DNA of 64,000 nucleotides from Clostridium_B lapidicellarium (GCF_041224415.1 NZ_JBGFFE010000014.1:1-64000); one strand, 5' to 3'. Shown: positions 17,107 through 26,167, counted from the stretch's first letter. The notes: generated by a model not told the origin, from the sequence alone. Made by a program: numbers and translations.

Positions 17107-17520
17107 ATGGAGATCAATGAATGTATCAACTTTTTATTGTCGAGAGCACAACGTAATGTATTTCAGTGCCTCAAATCGGAGCTGTCAGAATTTAATGTAA
17201 CACCTGCTCAATATGGTGTGCTAAAATGTCTTTGGGGGAAAGAAAGTCAAACGCCCAAACAGATAGCTGATGTTTTGGGTCTAGATGGTTCTACTATTAC
17301 TGGAATACTTGATAGAATGGAAGTTAAGGATCTTATAAGAAGAGCTGGAAATCCTCAAGATAGAAGGACACTTAAAGTTATTGTTACTGAAAAGGGCTCT
17401 AAGCTTCAGAAATCTACGGAAAAAATTGTAGATAGAGTCAATAACTATATGCTTGAAATATTTACAGATGATGAACAGAAACAATTAAAAAAATTTTTAA
17501 AGTTAATTGCAAAGCGTTAA
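17107..17520 (+). CDS. MarR-family transcriptional regulator
   Basis: 137 residues. The winged-helix core is clear: VTPAQYGVLKCLW, QIADVLGLDGSTITGILDRMEVKDLIRR, and the wing NPQDRRTLKVIVTEKG with its conserved Asp-Arg-Arg. Dimer helices flank it. It stands directly upstream of a permease gene and an acyl-CoA operon that share near-identical promoter-operator sequences, making it the best candidate for their repressor, perhaps responding to an acid or its CoA ester. GAGGAG precedes ATG 17107. Confidence 0.88.
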   Translation: MEINECINFLLSRAQRNVFQCLKSELSEFNVTPAQYGVLKCLWGKESQTPKQIADVLGLDGSTITGILDRMEVKDLIRRAGNPQDRRTLKVIVTEKGSKLQKSTEKIVDRVNNYMLEIFTDDEQKQLKKFLKLIAKR

Positions 17521-17654
17521 TTTTTTTATAGGTGAGATAAACTATATTTTTAATATTTTTATAAATATGAAGGATAGAAATTACTGTTATTGATGTTTAA
17601 GACAGTGATTTTTTTTATTTTCAAAATAAAATTCTATACTGCCAATCAATTTTC

Positions 17655-17681
17655 GCGACGAATTTCATCGCCGTTTTTTTT
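17655..17681 (+). terminator. Terminator after the MarR gene
   Basis: GCGACGA and TCGCCG pair with one mismatch around ATTTCA, followed by eight Ts. It lies within a 342-base intergenic stretch (17521-17862) that otherwise holds only the permease promoter. Confidence 0.7.
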
Positions 17682-17701
17682 GTATGGCAGAATTGAATTT
17701 G

Positions 17702-17742
17702 CCAAATAATTCGTTGACAAATTATTTGTATACAATTAAAAT
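17702..17742 (+). promoter_or_regulatory. Permease promoter with MarR-type operator
   Basis: TTGACA (17714-17719) and TAAAAT (17737-17742) are 17 bases apart. The spacer holds TTGTATACAA, a perfect 10-base palindrome (17726-17735), and CAAATAAT / ATTATTTG arms flank the -35. It aligns almost base for base with the element at 19217-19254. Confidence 0.75.
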
Positions 17743-17862
17743 AAAATTACTAGATGCTGGTAGGAAAATGATAATTTTAATTTAACTGTAAAGGTTTAGA
17801 TAAGCATGCAGGATAGGCCTAAGGTTAATTTTTATAAAATAAAAAATTGGAGGTAAATAAAA

Positions 17863-19161
17863 ATGACTGGAATTGCTATTAGTTGGGGTGGTGCCGTATT
17901 TGGACTAGTGCTTGCCATAGTACTGATTCTTAAAAAGGTAAATCCCGTATATGCTTTATTTGGAGGATCTATTATAGGAGGGGTCTTGGGAGGAGCAAGT
18001 CTGAATAAGACAGTTACAATTATTATTGAAGGCACCAATAGTGTAATGCCTGCCGTGGTACGTGTACTAACTGCCGGAGTGCTGGCAGGAGTGCTTATTG
18101 AATCTGGAGCTGCAGAAAAGATTGCTGAAACAATAGTTGAAAAACTTGGTGAGAAAAAAGCATTATTAGCTATTGCTGTAGCAACTTTGATAATTACTGC
18201 TGTAGGAGTATTTGTAACTGTTGCAATTATTATAGTGGCGCCTATTGCTTTATCTGTAGCTAAAAGGGTTGGCATTTCAAAGACTGCAGTCCTTTTAACC
18301 ATGGTGGGTGGAGGAAAGGCCGGGAACGTGATATCTCCAAATCCGAATACTATAGCTGTGGCAAAAGGATTTAATCTGGAATTGACTCAGGTTATGATAG
18401 CTGGTTTTATACCGGCTGTAATAGGATTAATAGTGACTTGCATCGTAGGTGCATTACTTAGTAAAAAGGGTGTTCAAATTAAGGATTCGGATTTGGTTGT
18501 GAAAACAAAATCGATTGATAATGAAAGGCCGAGTTTTTTAAAAGCTATGGTTGCTCCTATTGTGGCAATTGTATTGTTAGGTATTAATCCTATTGGCAAT
18601 ATTTTGAATATATCCTTTCTAAAGAAGATAAGTATAGACTCTATGATAATTCTCCCTCTGGCAGGGTTAATAGGGTTGTTGGCTATGGGAAAAACCAAAA
18701 AAGTTATTGAATATACGACATCCGGATTAAATAGAATGTCTGGCACGGCTATTTTATTAATTGGAGCAGGATCTATAGCAGGTATTATTTCTAATTCTAA
18801 TTTGAGCTCAGTTATAGTAGGTATCATTAAATCATCTGGAATTTCAGGAACATTATTGGCTCCGATTTCAGGCATATTGATGGGTGCGGCTACTGCTTCC
18901 ACATCTACCGGTGCTATTTTGGCTACAGGATCATTTGGAAAGGCAATTTTGGCAATGGGTATATCTCCAATAAGTGCGGCAGTTATGGTCCATACCGGGG
19001 CAGTGGTGGTTGACCATCTACCTCACGGGAATTTTTTCCTGGTATCTGCACAATCTGTTAAAATGAATATATCTGATCGTATGAAACTTATCCCGTATGA
19101 ATCCATAGTAGGAGGAAGCATATGTGCGGCAGCTACTGTAATATATGGGTTTCTATTGTAA
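17863..19161 (+). CDS. GntP-family permease (gluconate/hydroxy-acid type)
   Basis: 432 residues with roughly 12 hydrophobic spans, full length for the family. Characteristic segments are FGGSIIGGVLGG near 35, GGGKAGNVISPNPNTIAVAKGF near 150 and TASTSTGAILATGS near 345. GntP proteins take up gluconate and related hydroxy acids by proton symport. Monocistronic, but its promoter is nearly identical to that of the following crotonase operon, so a hydroxy acid such as 3-hydroxybutyrate is a plausible substrate. That link is inference. GGAGG precedes ATG 17863. Confidence 0.85.
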   Translation: MTGIAISWGGAVFGLVLAIVLILKKVNPVYALFGGSIIGGVLGGASLNKTVTIIIEGTNSVMPAVVRVLTAGVLAGVLIESGAAEKIAETIVEKLGEKKALLAIAVATLIITAVGVFVTVAIIIVAPIALSVAKRVGISKTAVLLTMVGGGKAGNVISPNPNTIAVAKGFNLELTQVMIAGFIPAVIGLIVTCIVGALLSKKGVQIKDSDLVVKTKSIDNERPSFLKAMVAPIVAIVLLGINPIGNILNISFLKKISIDSMIILPLAGLIGLLAMGKTKKVIEYTTSGLNRMSGTAILLIGAGSIAGIISNSNLSSVIVGIIKSSGISGTLLAPISGILMGAATASTSTGAILATGSFGKAILAMGISPISAAVMVHTGAVVVDHLPHGNFFLVSAQSVKMNISDRMKLIPYESIVGGSICAAATVIYGFLL

Positions 19162-19216
19162 TTTGAGAATAAAATTATTCATTGTTTGTAAAAAAATAAA
19201 TAGTTCAATTTTTTAC

Positions 19217-19254
19217 AATTATTTGTTGACAAATAATTTGCATACAAGTATAAT
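19217..19254 (+). promoter_or_regulatory. Crotonase-operon promoter with MarR-type operator
   Basis: A consensus promoter, TTGACA (19226-19231), 17-base spacer, TATAAT (19249-19254). A perfect inverted repeat AATTATTTGT-TG-ACAAATAATT (19217-19238) overlies the -35, followed by TTGCATACAA. GTTGACAAAT.ATTTG.ATACAA is shared with the permease promoter. Confidence 0.8.
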
Positions 19255-19334
19255 TGAATTAAACGTTAACATAAATAATGTTTACAAAGTAAAAAATAAT
19301 TGCCAATTATGTGGCACAAAATGGGGGATGTATA

Positions 19335-20111
19335 ATGGACAATGTAATTTTAAGGGAGAAAAACGGTATAGCTTATGTTACTATCAATAGACCCAAGGCA
19401 CTCAATGCACTCAATAGTGCAACCTTAACAGAATTGGATTCAGTTGTAGGTGAAATATCCCAAAAACGGGATGTGAAAGCGGTAATAGTAACAGGAGCCG
19501 GAGAAAAATCTTTTGTAGCAGGTGCAGATATAGTGGAAATGAGTAAGTTAAATTCGATGGAAGCAGCAAACTTTTCAAGACTTGCACAAAAGGTATTTTC
19601 TGAAATAGAAAATTTACCTAAGTTAATTGTGGCAGCAGTTAATGGTTATGCGTTAGGCGGCGGGTGTGAGCTCGCCATGGCATGTGATGTAAGGCTTGCT
19701 TCAAAGAAAGCCAAATTTGGACAGCCTGAAGTCAATCTTGGGATACTTCCAAGTTTTGGAGGAACACAGAGGCTTCCAAGATTGGTAGGTAAGGGTAGAG
19801 CCAAAGAATTGATATTTTCCACAGATATGATAGATGCCCAGGAGGCATACCGTATAGGACTTGCCAATAAAGTCTATGAGCCTGATGAATTGATATCAAA
19901 ATCAGAAGAGTTTGCCAAAAAGGTGATGAGTAAATCTCCATGGGGAGTTAGGCTGGCAAAAGCCTCTATAAATAATGGATTAGACGTGGATCTGGAGGCA
20001 GGGCTCAAATATGAGTCAAATTCGTTCGGATTATGTTTTTCCACTGAAGATCAAAAAGAAGGCATGAATGCTTTCCTGGAGAAAAGAAAAGCTAATTTCA
20101 AAGATCGTTAA
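19335..20111 (+). CDS. crt: Crotonase / enoyl-CoA hydratase (3-hydroxybutyryl-CoA dehydratase type)
   Basis: 258 residues. Both catalytic acids are in place: Glu112 in ALGGGCE and Glu132 in FGQPE. The oxyanion-hole segments SFVAGADIVEM and GYALGGG are intact, as is the C-terminal FLEKRKANFKDR. It interconverts 3-hydroxyacyl-CoA and 2-enoyl-CoA. ATG 19335 follows GGGGGA; a GTG at 19311 in frame has no good site. First gene of an operon with a CoA-transferase (19 bases on) and an acyl-CoA dehydrogenase. No thiolase or hydroxybutyryl-CoA dehydrogenase accompanies it, unlike the central butyrate operon. Confidence 0.9.
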   Translation: MDNVILREKNGIAYVTINRPKALNALNSATLTELDSVVGEISQKRDVKAVIVTGAGEKSFVAGADIVEMSKLNSMEAANFSRLAQKVFSEIENLPKLIVAAVNGYALGGGCELAMACDVRLASKKAKFGQPEVNLGILPSFGGTQRLPRLVGKGRAKELIFSTDMIDAQEAYRIGLANKVYEPDELISKSEEFAKKVMSKSPWGVRLAKASINNGLDVDLEAGLKYESNSFGLCFSTEDQKEGMNAFLEKRKANFKDR

Positions 20112-20130
20112 ATAAAGAGAGGGGTTTATC

Positions 20131-21681
20131 ATGGGTTTAAGATTTTTAAAATCCTCCAAAGCAGCTGAACTAGTTAATGAGGGAGACGTGATCGTCACAA
20201 GCGGTTTTGTAGGAAGTCTATGTGCTGAAGCACTTACGACAGCGCTGGAAAATCGTTTTCAGAAGACAGGTCATCCAAATGATTTAACTTTGGTATATTC
20301 TGCAGCTCAAGGAGATGGCAAAGGGAAAGGTGTAGATCATTTTGCACATGAGGGATTTGTAAAGAGAGTTGTGGGGGGACACTGGAACTTATCACCTGAA
20401 TTGGGAAAAATGGCAGTGGAGAATAGGATAGAGGCATATAATCTTCCACAGGGTACAATATCTCAGCTGTATAGGGATATAGCTGGTAAGAGAATAGGAA
20501 CTATAACTCATGTGGGTTTGAATACTTTTGTAGATCCGAGAATAGAAGGAGGAAAATTAAACGATGTCACTAGAGAGGATATAGTAAAACTTATAGATAT
20601 TGAAGGGGAAGAAAAATTATTTTATAAGTCCTTCGACATTGATGTATGTTTCCTCCGCGGGACTTATGCAGATAAAAACGGCAATATTTCACTGGAAAGA
20701 GAAGTAGCTACCATAGATGTGCTTTCAATAGCACAGGCATGTAAGAATACGGGAGGTACTGTTGTAGTGCAGGTTGAAAAGGTTGTAGATGTAGGACAAT
20801 TGGATCCAAGGCTTGTAAAGATACCTGGGATATACGTCGATGCTGTTGTGGTTGCTGAACCTGAGTACCATGAACAGTTTTTCGGATGCAGCGGATTCGA
20901 TCCTGCTTTAACAGGTGAAGTTAGAATACCTCTTGGAGATATAGAAAGCCCTAAGTTAAACGCCAGAAAAATAATAGCCAGGAGAGGTGCCATGGAACTT
21001 GAACCGGATACCGTTGTAAATCTTGGTATAGGAATACCCGAGGTGATATCAGCCGTAGCCAATGAAGAGGGAATTGGGGAATATATGACGATGACTGTAG
21101 AAGCAGGGCCCATAGGGGGTGTGCCTATGGGCGGATCAGCTTTTGGTGCATGTATAAATGCTGAATCAATTATAGATGAAGCCTATCAATTTGATTTCTA
21201 CGATGGTGGAGGGACAGATCTGGCATTTTTAGGGCTGGCACAAGCGGATAAAGGTGGAAATATAAATGTAAGCAAATTTGGATCACGTATAGCCGGATGT
21301 GGCGGTTTTATAAATATAACCCAAAATGCCAAAAAAGTATTTTTCTGTGGTACTTTCACTGCGGGCGGCTTAAAAGTGGAGACTGAAAATGGAAGACTAA
21401 AAATAATTCAAGAAGGAAAAGTACCTAAGTTTTTAGATAAAGTTGAACAGATTACTTTCAGCGGGGAATATGCCAGAAAAATAAGACAGCCGGTTATGTA
21501 TATAACTGAAAGAGCTGTGTTTGAATTGAAAAACGATGGATTGTATCTTACAGAAATAGCTCCAGGTGTGGATCTTGAAAAGGATATACTCGATTTAATG
21601 GGGTTCAGGCCTAAGATGGACAAAGTAAAGACTATGGATGAAAGAATCTTTTGTGACAAATTAATGGGATTGAAAAAATAA
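20131..21681 (+). CDS. Acyl-CoA:carboxylate CoA-transferase (fused alpha-beta, propionate/acetoacetate type)
   Basis: 516 residues joining the alpha and beta CoA-transferase halves in one chain, as in YdiF/Pct-type enzymes. The catalytic Glu is Glu324 in TVEAGPIGG. The glycine-rich alpha half has ITHVGLNTFVDPR near 128. It activates a short carboxylic acid with CoA from acetyl-CoA or another acyl-CoA. Placed between crotonase and acyl-CoA dehydrogenase, it would load the imported acid and release the reduced product. The preferred acid is unknown. A GAGAGGGG site precedes ATG 20131. Confidence 0.88.
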   Translation: MGLRFLKSSKAAELVNEGDVIVTSGFVGSLCAEALTTALENRFQKTGHPNDLTLVYSAAQGDGKGKGVDHFAHEGFVKRVVGGHWNLSPELGKMAVENRIEAYNLPQGTISQLYRDIAGKRIGTITHVGLNTFVDPRIEGGKLNDVTREDIVKLIDIEGEEKLFYKSFDIDVCFLRGTYADKNGNISLEREVATIDVLSIAQACKNTGGTVVVQVEKVVDVGQLDPRLVKIPGIYVDAVVVAEPEYHEQFFGCSGFDPALTGEVRIPLGDIESPKLNARKIIARRGAMELEPDTVVNLGIGIPEVISAVANEEGIGEYMTMTVEAGPIGGVPMGGSAFGACINAESIIDEAYQFDFYDGGGTDLAFLGLAQADKGGNINVSKFGSRIAGCGGFINITQNAKKVFFCGTFTAGGLKVETENGRLKIIQEGKVPKFLDKVEQITFSGEYARKIRQPVMYITERAVFELKNDGLYLTEIAPGVDLEKDILDLMGFRPKMDKVKTMDERIFCDKLMGLKK

Positions 21682-21699
21682 ATTTAGGAGGTAGAGCAG

Positions 21700-22839
21700 A
21701 TGAATTTTGAATTATCAAAAGAACAAGAACTTGTACAAAAAACAGCAAGAGATTTTGCTGAAAAGGAATTAAAGCCAATAGCCATTGAAAATGATGAAAA
21801 AAGTGAATTTCCTGTAGAACAGTATAAAAAAATGGGCGAAATGGGTCTAATAGGATTGCCTTATCCCAAAGAATACGGCGGTTCCGGGGCAGATTATCTT
21901 TCATATGTTCTGGCTGTAGAAGAGATATCGAAAGTGCACGCTTCCATGGGAATATCTTATTCAGTTACAACATCATTATGTGCAGGTGGAATATTCAACA
22001 ATGCATCGGAAGAACAGAAAAAGAAATATCTTCCTGACTTATTATCGGGTAGAAAATTTGGTTCCTTTGGAATGACAGAGCCAAATGCAGGTTCTGATGC
22101 GTCTGCAGCAACAACTACTGCGGAGAAAAAGGGAGATTATTATATATTAAACGGTACCAAATGTTTTATTACAAATGGACCCCTTTCGGAGACATTCCTT
22201 GTATTTGGAATAACGGACAAAAGCAAGGGTCCCAGAGGATCGTCGGCATTTATAGTAGAAAAGGGATATCCTGGGTTTTCAATAGGTAAGATTGAGGACA
22301 AGTGTGGAATAAAGGCAGCACAGGTGTCGGAGCTTGTATTTGAGAATTGCAGGGTACCGGCAGAAAATTTGGTGCCTGAAGAAGGAAAGGGACTTAAAAT
22401 AGCATTGAGTACATTGGATGGAGGAAGAATAGGAGTAGCTGCTCAGGGGCTTGGAATAGCAGAGGGAGCTTTTGAACGTGCAAAGCAGTATATGAAGCAG
22501 AGAATTCAATTTGGCAAACCGCTGTTTAAGCAGCAGTATCTGGCATTTAAAATGGCAGAATTGGATCTTGAGATAGAAGAAGCTAAATATATACTATACA
22601 AGGCAGCCATAGACAAACAAGAGGGAAAGCCATATTCAATACCTGCAGCCAAAGCTAAAATTGCCTGCACAGATGCGGCCATGCATGTGACAGCGGAGGC
22701 AGTACAGCTGTTTGGCGGAAATGGATATATGAGAGAATATGAAGTTGAAAGAATGATGAGGGATGCTAAGATAACCCAGATATACGAAGGAACAAATGAA
22801 ATACAAAAATTGATAATAAGCGGAAAGTTATTTAAATAA
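21700..22839 (+). CDS. Short-chain acyl-CoA dehydrogenase (butyryl-CoA dehydrogenase type)
   Basis: 379 residues, typical length. It has GSFGMTEPNAGSDA (FAD/substrate loop), FITNGP, GIKAAQVSEL, and the catalytic Glu363 in QIYEGTNEIQ. FAD-dependent; it reduces crotonyl-CoA-like enoyl-CoAs or runs the reverse reaction. No etfAB lies beside it, so its electrons must come from or go to an electron-transfer flavoprotein encoded elsewhere, or a different partner. Last gene of the crotonase operon, 18 bases after the CoA-transferase. Confidence 0.9.
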   Translation: MNFELSKEQELVQKTARDFAEKELKPIAIENDEKSEFPVEQYKKMGEMGLIGLPYPKEYGGSGADYLSYVLAVEEISKVHASMGISYSVTTSLCAGGIFNNASEEQKKKYLPDLLSGRKFGSFGMTEPNAGSDASAATTTAEKKGDYYILNGTKCFITNGPLSETFLVFGITDKSKGPRGSSAFIVEKGYPGFSIGKIEDKCGIKAAQVSELVFENCRVPAENLVPEEGKGLKIALSTLDGGRIGVAAQGLGIAEGAFERAKQYMKQRIQFGKPLFKQQYLAFKMAELDLEIEEAKYILYKAAIDKQEGKPYSIPAAKAKIACTDAAMHVTAEAVQLFGGNGYMREYEVERMMRDAKITQIYEGTNEIQKLIISGKLFK

Positions 22840-22923
22840 TCCGTGACCTTGTTGGAATTGTTCTAAAAGCTTGTAAAAAACACTCTCTTTAATTGATTGT
22901 AAGTCTGTTGTGCAATTAATGGT

Positions 22924-22988
22924 AATGCTCCCTTCTAGGTAGACAGGTGAAATAATAAAAACTTGTTTACTTGGGAGGGGCATTTTTA
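22924..22988 (+). terminator. Long hairpin after the acyl-CoA dehydrogenase gene
   Basis: ATGCTCCCTTCTAGGTAGACAGG pairs, with mismatches, with CTTGTTTACTTGGGAGGGGCAT, and TTTTTAT follows. It can end the operon. The length and near-symmetric ends are also reminiscent of a decayed mobile-element end, but no transposase codons are left. Confidence 0.6.
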
Positions 22989-23010
22989 TGTCAAAAAATA
23001 TTAATAATAT

Positions 23011-23059
23011 TGTAACAAAACTGTGACAGAAGAAATCTAAACTTATATTTAGTTTAGAT
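23011..23059 (+). promoter_or_regulatory. Candidate response-regulator and operator sites upstream of the efflux operon
   Basis: A direct repeat TGTAACA (23011-23017) and TGTGACA (23022-23028) has the 11-base period expected for OmpR/PhoB-type regulators. Just downstream is a perfect inverted repeat ATCTAAAC (23035-23042) and GTTTAGAT (23052-23059). Confidence 0.45.
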
Positions 23060-23095
23060 AAAAAACAAATTTGATGGAAAGAAGGGGATTATATC

Positions 23096-24034
23096 GTGAA
23101 AAAGATACTTATTCCAATAATAATAGTGATAATAGCAGTAGGCGCTGTAGTATATAAAAATACTACAAAAAAATCCGGAAACAATAAATTACAGTATTCA
23201 CAAGCTCGAGTAACTAAGCAGAATATTGAGAGCACAGTTTCCGGATCGGGAAGTGTTATGCCCCTGAATGGTGGAACAATTAAAGCCGGGGGAACAGATA
23301 CTGTAGCTCAGGTACTTGTAAGCAAAGATCAGGCGGTAACTGCAGGACAGGAACTTGTTGCTTTTGAAAATGGAAGTGCTGCAATAACAGCTCCTTATGA
23401 CGGAATAATAAGTCAGGTAAATGTAAGTGCAGGAGATAGTGTAAATCCAAATCAGGATCTTTTGGGCATATTTGATGACAAGAATTTCTATACCACAATA
23501 TCCGTAGATGAAACTGATGTTCCAAATCTAAAAATTGGACAAAAGGCCAATATAAAAGTCAATGCATTTCCAGATACCAGCTTTACAGGTACTATCAAGG
23601 ATATAAGTCAGCAGGGAACCTATTCAAATGGGGTGTCAACTTTTAATGTAATTATATATTTTGATAAAATAAACAACATAAAATCCGGAATGTCTACAGA
23701 AGCTTCCATAGTAACGGCATCAAAAAATAATGTACCTGCTGTGCCTATAGAAGCAATAAGAGATATGAATGGTAAAAAATTTGTAATACTGTCTTCTGAC
23801 GATGGAAAAAGAAAAATGCAGCAAGTTCAGATAGGAATTAATAACGGAAAGATGGTTCAAATAGTCGGAGGGCTTACAGAAGGACAAAAAGTTCAATTAC
23901 CTCAGACTGAAAGTTCAAGCGGAAGTCAATCTTCAACAAAAAGCAGAAGTGGATTCGGAATGATGAGAAGCGGAGAAATAGGTAATTCTAGACAAGGTGG
24001 AAATGGTGCAAGCCAAAATAGAGGAACAAATTAG
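23096..24034 (+). CDS. HlyD/MacA-type membrane fusion protein
   Basis: 312 residues. An N-terminal membrane anchor (3-20), a lipoyl-like/barrel core with VAQVLVSKDQAVTAGQELVAF, ITAPYDGIISQVNVSAGDSV and the beta-barrel IGQKANIKVNAFPDT, then a low-complexity Ser/Gly/Arg tail from about 270. The coiled-coil hairpin of Gram-negative MacA is almost absent, as expected for a monoderm. It starts at GTG 23096 after GAAGGGGA. First gene of a three-gene efflux operon, 41 bases before the ATPase. Substrate unknown; antimicrobial peptides or macrolides are typical. Confidence 0.85.
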   Translation: MKKILIPIIIVIIAVGAVVYKNTTKKSGNNKLQYSQARVTKQNIESTVSGSGSVMPLNGGTIKAGGTDTVAQVLVSKDQAVTAGQELVAFENGSAAITAPYDGIISQVNVSAGDSVNPNQDLLGIFDDKNFYTTISVDETDVPNLKIGQKANIKVNAFPDTSFTGTIKDISQQGTYSNGVSTFNVIIYFDKINNIKSGMSTEASIVTASKNNVPAVPIEAIRDMNGKKFVILSSDDGKRKMQQVQIGINNGKMVQIVGGLTEGQKVQLPQTESSSGSQSSTKSRSGFGMMRSGEIGNSRQGGNGASQNRGTN

Positions 24035-24075
24035 TTATGGGATAAAATCGGAATACACGTGAAAGGAGAACTTCT

Positions 24076-24762
24076 ATGATAGAAATTAAAAATCTGTGCA
24101 AGTACTATACTATGGGAGATACTAAAATAAAGGCACTGGATAATATCAATTTGAGTATATCTGAGAACGAATTTGTTTCAATTGTTGGTCCATCCGGTTC
24201 CGGAAAGTCTACACTTATGAATATAATTGGATGCCTTGATGTCTGTGATTCTGGATACTATATTTTAAATGGTATAAATATAAATGAGATGAGTGAATCT
24301 GAATTAGCTGACGTAAGAAATAAGCAGATAGGATTCATATTTCAAAATTTTAATCTGCTTCCCAAAATGAATGCTGTAGAAAATGTAGAAGTACCTCTCT
24401 TGTACAGAGGAATAAGTGAGAAAAAATGCAGGGAAAGGGCTATGGAGTGTCTTGAAAAGGTAAAACTTAAAGGAAGAGAGTATCATAGGCCAAATCAACT
24501 TTCAGGTGGACAGCAGCAAAGGGTAGCTATTGCAAGGGCACTTGCAGGAGGACCGAAAATTATACTGGCAGATGAACCGACAGGTGCTTTGGATAGAAAG
24601 ACAAGTGAGAAAATAATGGGTACTATGAAAGAACTCCATAAAAATGGTCAGACTATAATATTGATAACTCACGATTTAAAAGTTGCAAAGCAGGCAAAGA
24701 GGATTGTGAGCATGGAAGATGGAAAATTGGAAGACGGGAAATTATACATGGAGGGGGATTGA
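24076..24762 (+). CDS. MacB/LolD-type ABC exporter ATPase
   Basis: 228 residues. Walker A GPSGSGKST, Q-loop FIFQNFNLLP, signature QLSGGQQQR, Walker B ILADEPTGALD and switch His ITHDLK are intact. The LSGGQQQR and ADEPTGALD wording is diagnostic for the MacB/LolD/BceA class that drives FtsX-like permeases. AAAGGAG precedes ATG 24076. A short tail duplication (MEDGKLEDGKLY) is visible at the end. Confidence 0.92.
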   Translation: MIEIKNLCKYYTMGDTKIKALDNINLSISENEFVSIVGPSGSGKSTLMNIIGCLDVCDSGYYILNGININEMSESELADVRNKQIGFIFQNFNLLPKMNAVENVEVPLLYRGISEKKCRERAMECLEKVKLKGREYHRPNQLSGGQQQRVAIARALAGGPKIILADEPTGALDRKTSEKIMGTMKELHKNGQTIILITHDLKVAKQAKRIVSMEDGKLEDGKLYMEGD

Positions 24763-24769
24763 TTAATAT

Positions 24770-25942
24770 ATGAAATTATTTCAGACTTTAAAGCTAGCTG
24801 TAAAAAATATAATAAGCAATAAATTGAGATCCATTCTCACCATGATAGGTATAATTATAGGAATTTCTTCCGTCATAGTATTGGTAGGTATGGGAAGCGG
24901 ATCTACAAAACAGATAACTTCTCAGGTTCAGGCTCTCGGAACTAATCTTATTATGGCAAATACTACCAACAACAATGGAACCAAGCAATTTACCCTTGAG
25001 GATGTAAAAAATATTCAGGATTTACAGGGAATTGCCGAGGCGGCACCTGCCATTAATGCCAGTGCTGCAGTTAAAGTCAATACAAAATCTCAAAGTACTT
25101 CTGTAACTGGGACTACGCCGAATTTTATGGATGTGAGAAATATGACACTTTCAGAAGGTAGATTTATAGCCGATCTGGATGTAGATTACAGAAATAAGGT
25201 GGCAGTTCTGGGATCTGATATTGCAGCTCAGCTTTATGGATTCAATGATCCCTTAGGCAGGGACATCAGTATAAACGGAAATACCTATAATGTCATAGGA
25301 GTGTTGAAATCACAAGGAAGTTCTATGGGAAATAACACAGATGACATGGTGATTGTACCCTCATCTACGGCCATAAGTCTTGCTGGCAGTAGAAATGTGC
25401 AAAGTGTGTATATAAAATCTTCAAGTGATCAGAATGTAGAGATGGTTACAAATGAAGTAAATACCTACTTAAATAATTATTTCAAGTCCGCAGATAATAG
25501 CATAAGCAGGGTTATGAGTCAGAAACAACTGCTGAATACCATGAGTTCAATAACGAGTACCATGACTTATTTGCTTGGGGGAATAGCTGCCATATCACTT
25601 ATAGTGGGAGGAATAGGAGTAATGAATGTCATGCTGGTATCTGTCTCAGAACGTACTAAGGAAATTGGAATAAGAAAGGCACTTGGTGGAACAAAAAAAG
25701 ATATAATGATTCAATTTTTGATAGAGTCCCTGGTTCTGAGTTCACTGGGAGGTATAATAGGTGTGATATTTGGCATTTTAATTGGAAAGACAGTAGCTGC
25801 CTTTGGAGTTTCAGTAGCATTTTCAATACCTGTGGTAATTTTTTCATTTTCCTTTTCCATGGTTGTGGGTATTGTATTTGGCATATTTCCAGCATATAAA
25901 GCCTCTAACCTTAAACCAATAGATGCCCTTAGATTTGAATAA
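24770..25942 (+). CDS. MacB-type permease (FtsX family)
   Basis: 390 residues, with the four-span MacB arrangement: one helix at about 20-42, a large extracellular domain (45-265), then three helices (270-385). The family strings LRSILTMIGIIIGISSVI and VSERTKEIGIRKALGGTKKDI are present. With the fusion protein and ATPase it forms a mechanotransmission-type exporter that acts on substrates outside the membrane. It starts 7 bases after the ATPase stop. Confidence 0.92.
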   Translation: MKLFQTLKLAVKNIISNKLRSILTMIGIIIGISSVIVLVGMGSGSTKQITSQVQALGTNLIMANTTNNNGTKQFTLEDVKNIQDLQGIAEAAPAINASAAVKVNTKSQSTSVTGTTPNFMDVRNMTLSEGRFIADLDVDYRNKVAVLGSDIAAQLYGFNDPLGRDISINGNTYNVIGVLKSQGSSMGNNTDDMVIVPSSTAISLAGSRNVQSVYIKSSSDQNVEMVTNEVNTYLNNYFKSADNSISRVMSQKQLLNTMSSITSTMTYLLGGIAAISLIVGGIGVMNVMLVSVSERTKEIGIRKALGGTKKDIMIQFLIESLVLSSLGGIIGVIFGILIGKTVAAFGVSVAFSIPVVIFSFSFSMVVGIVFGIFPAYKASNLKPIDALRFE

Positions 25943-26167
25943 TATTTGGATGTGTGTTACAGCAACTACTGTTATCTATTTTTTTACAGAAAAATCTAAA
26001 ACTATTAAATTTTAGCATTGGTTTTAAACTACTGATTTTTTGCCATTTTGTCGTCAAAAATATTGTAAGCAATTTACTTTAACTCCATATTTCATAAAGG
26101 ATATATTACTTCATCGGGGATAAAATATTAATGAATTGAAAATATGTATTTTAGGAGGTAATATTTT

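Noticed and set aside
22988..23026. Short ATG frame after the long hairpin (12 codons)
   Set aside because: Too short and without similarity to any transposase; not supported as a gene.
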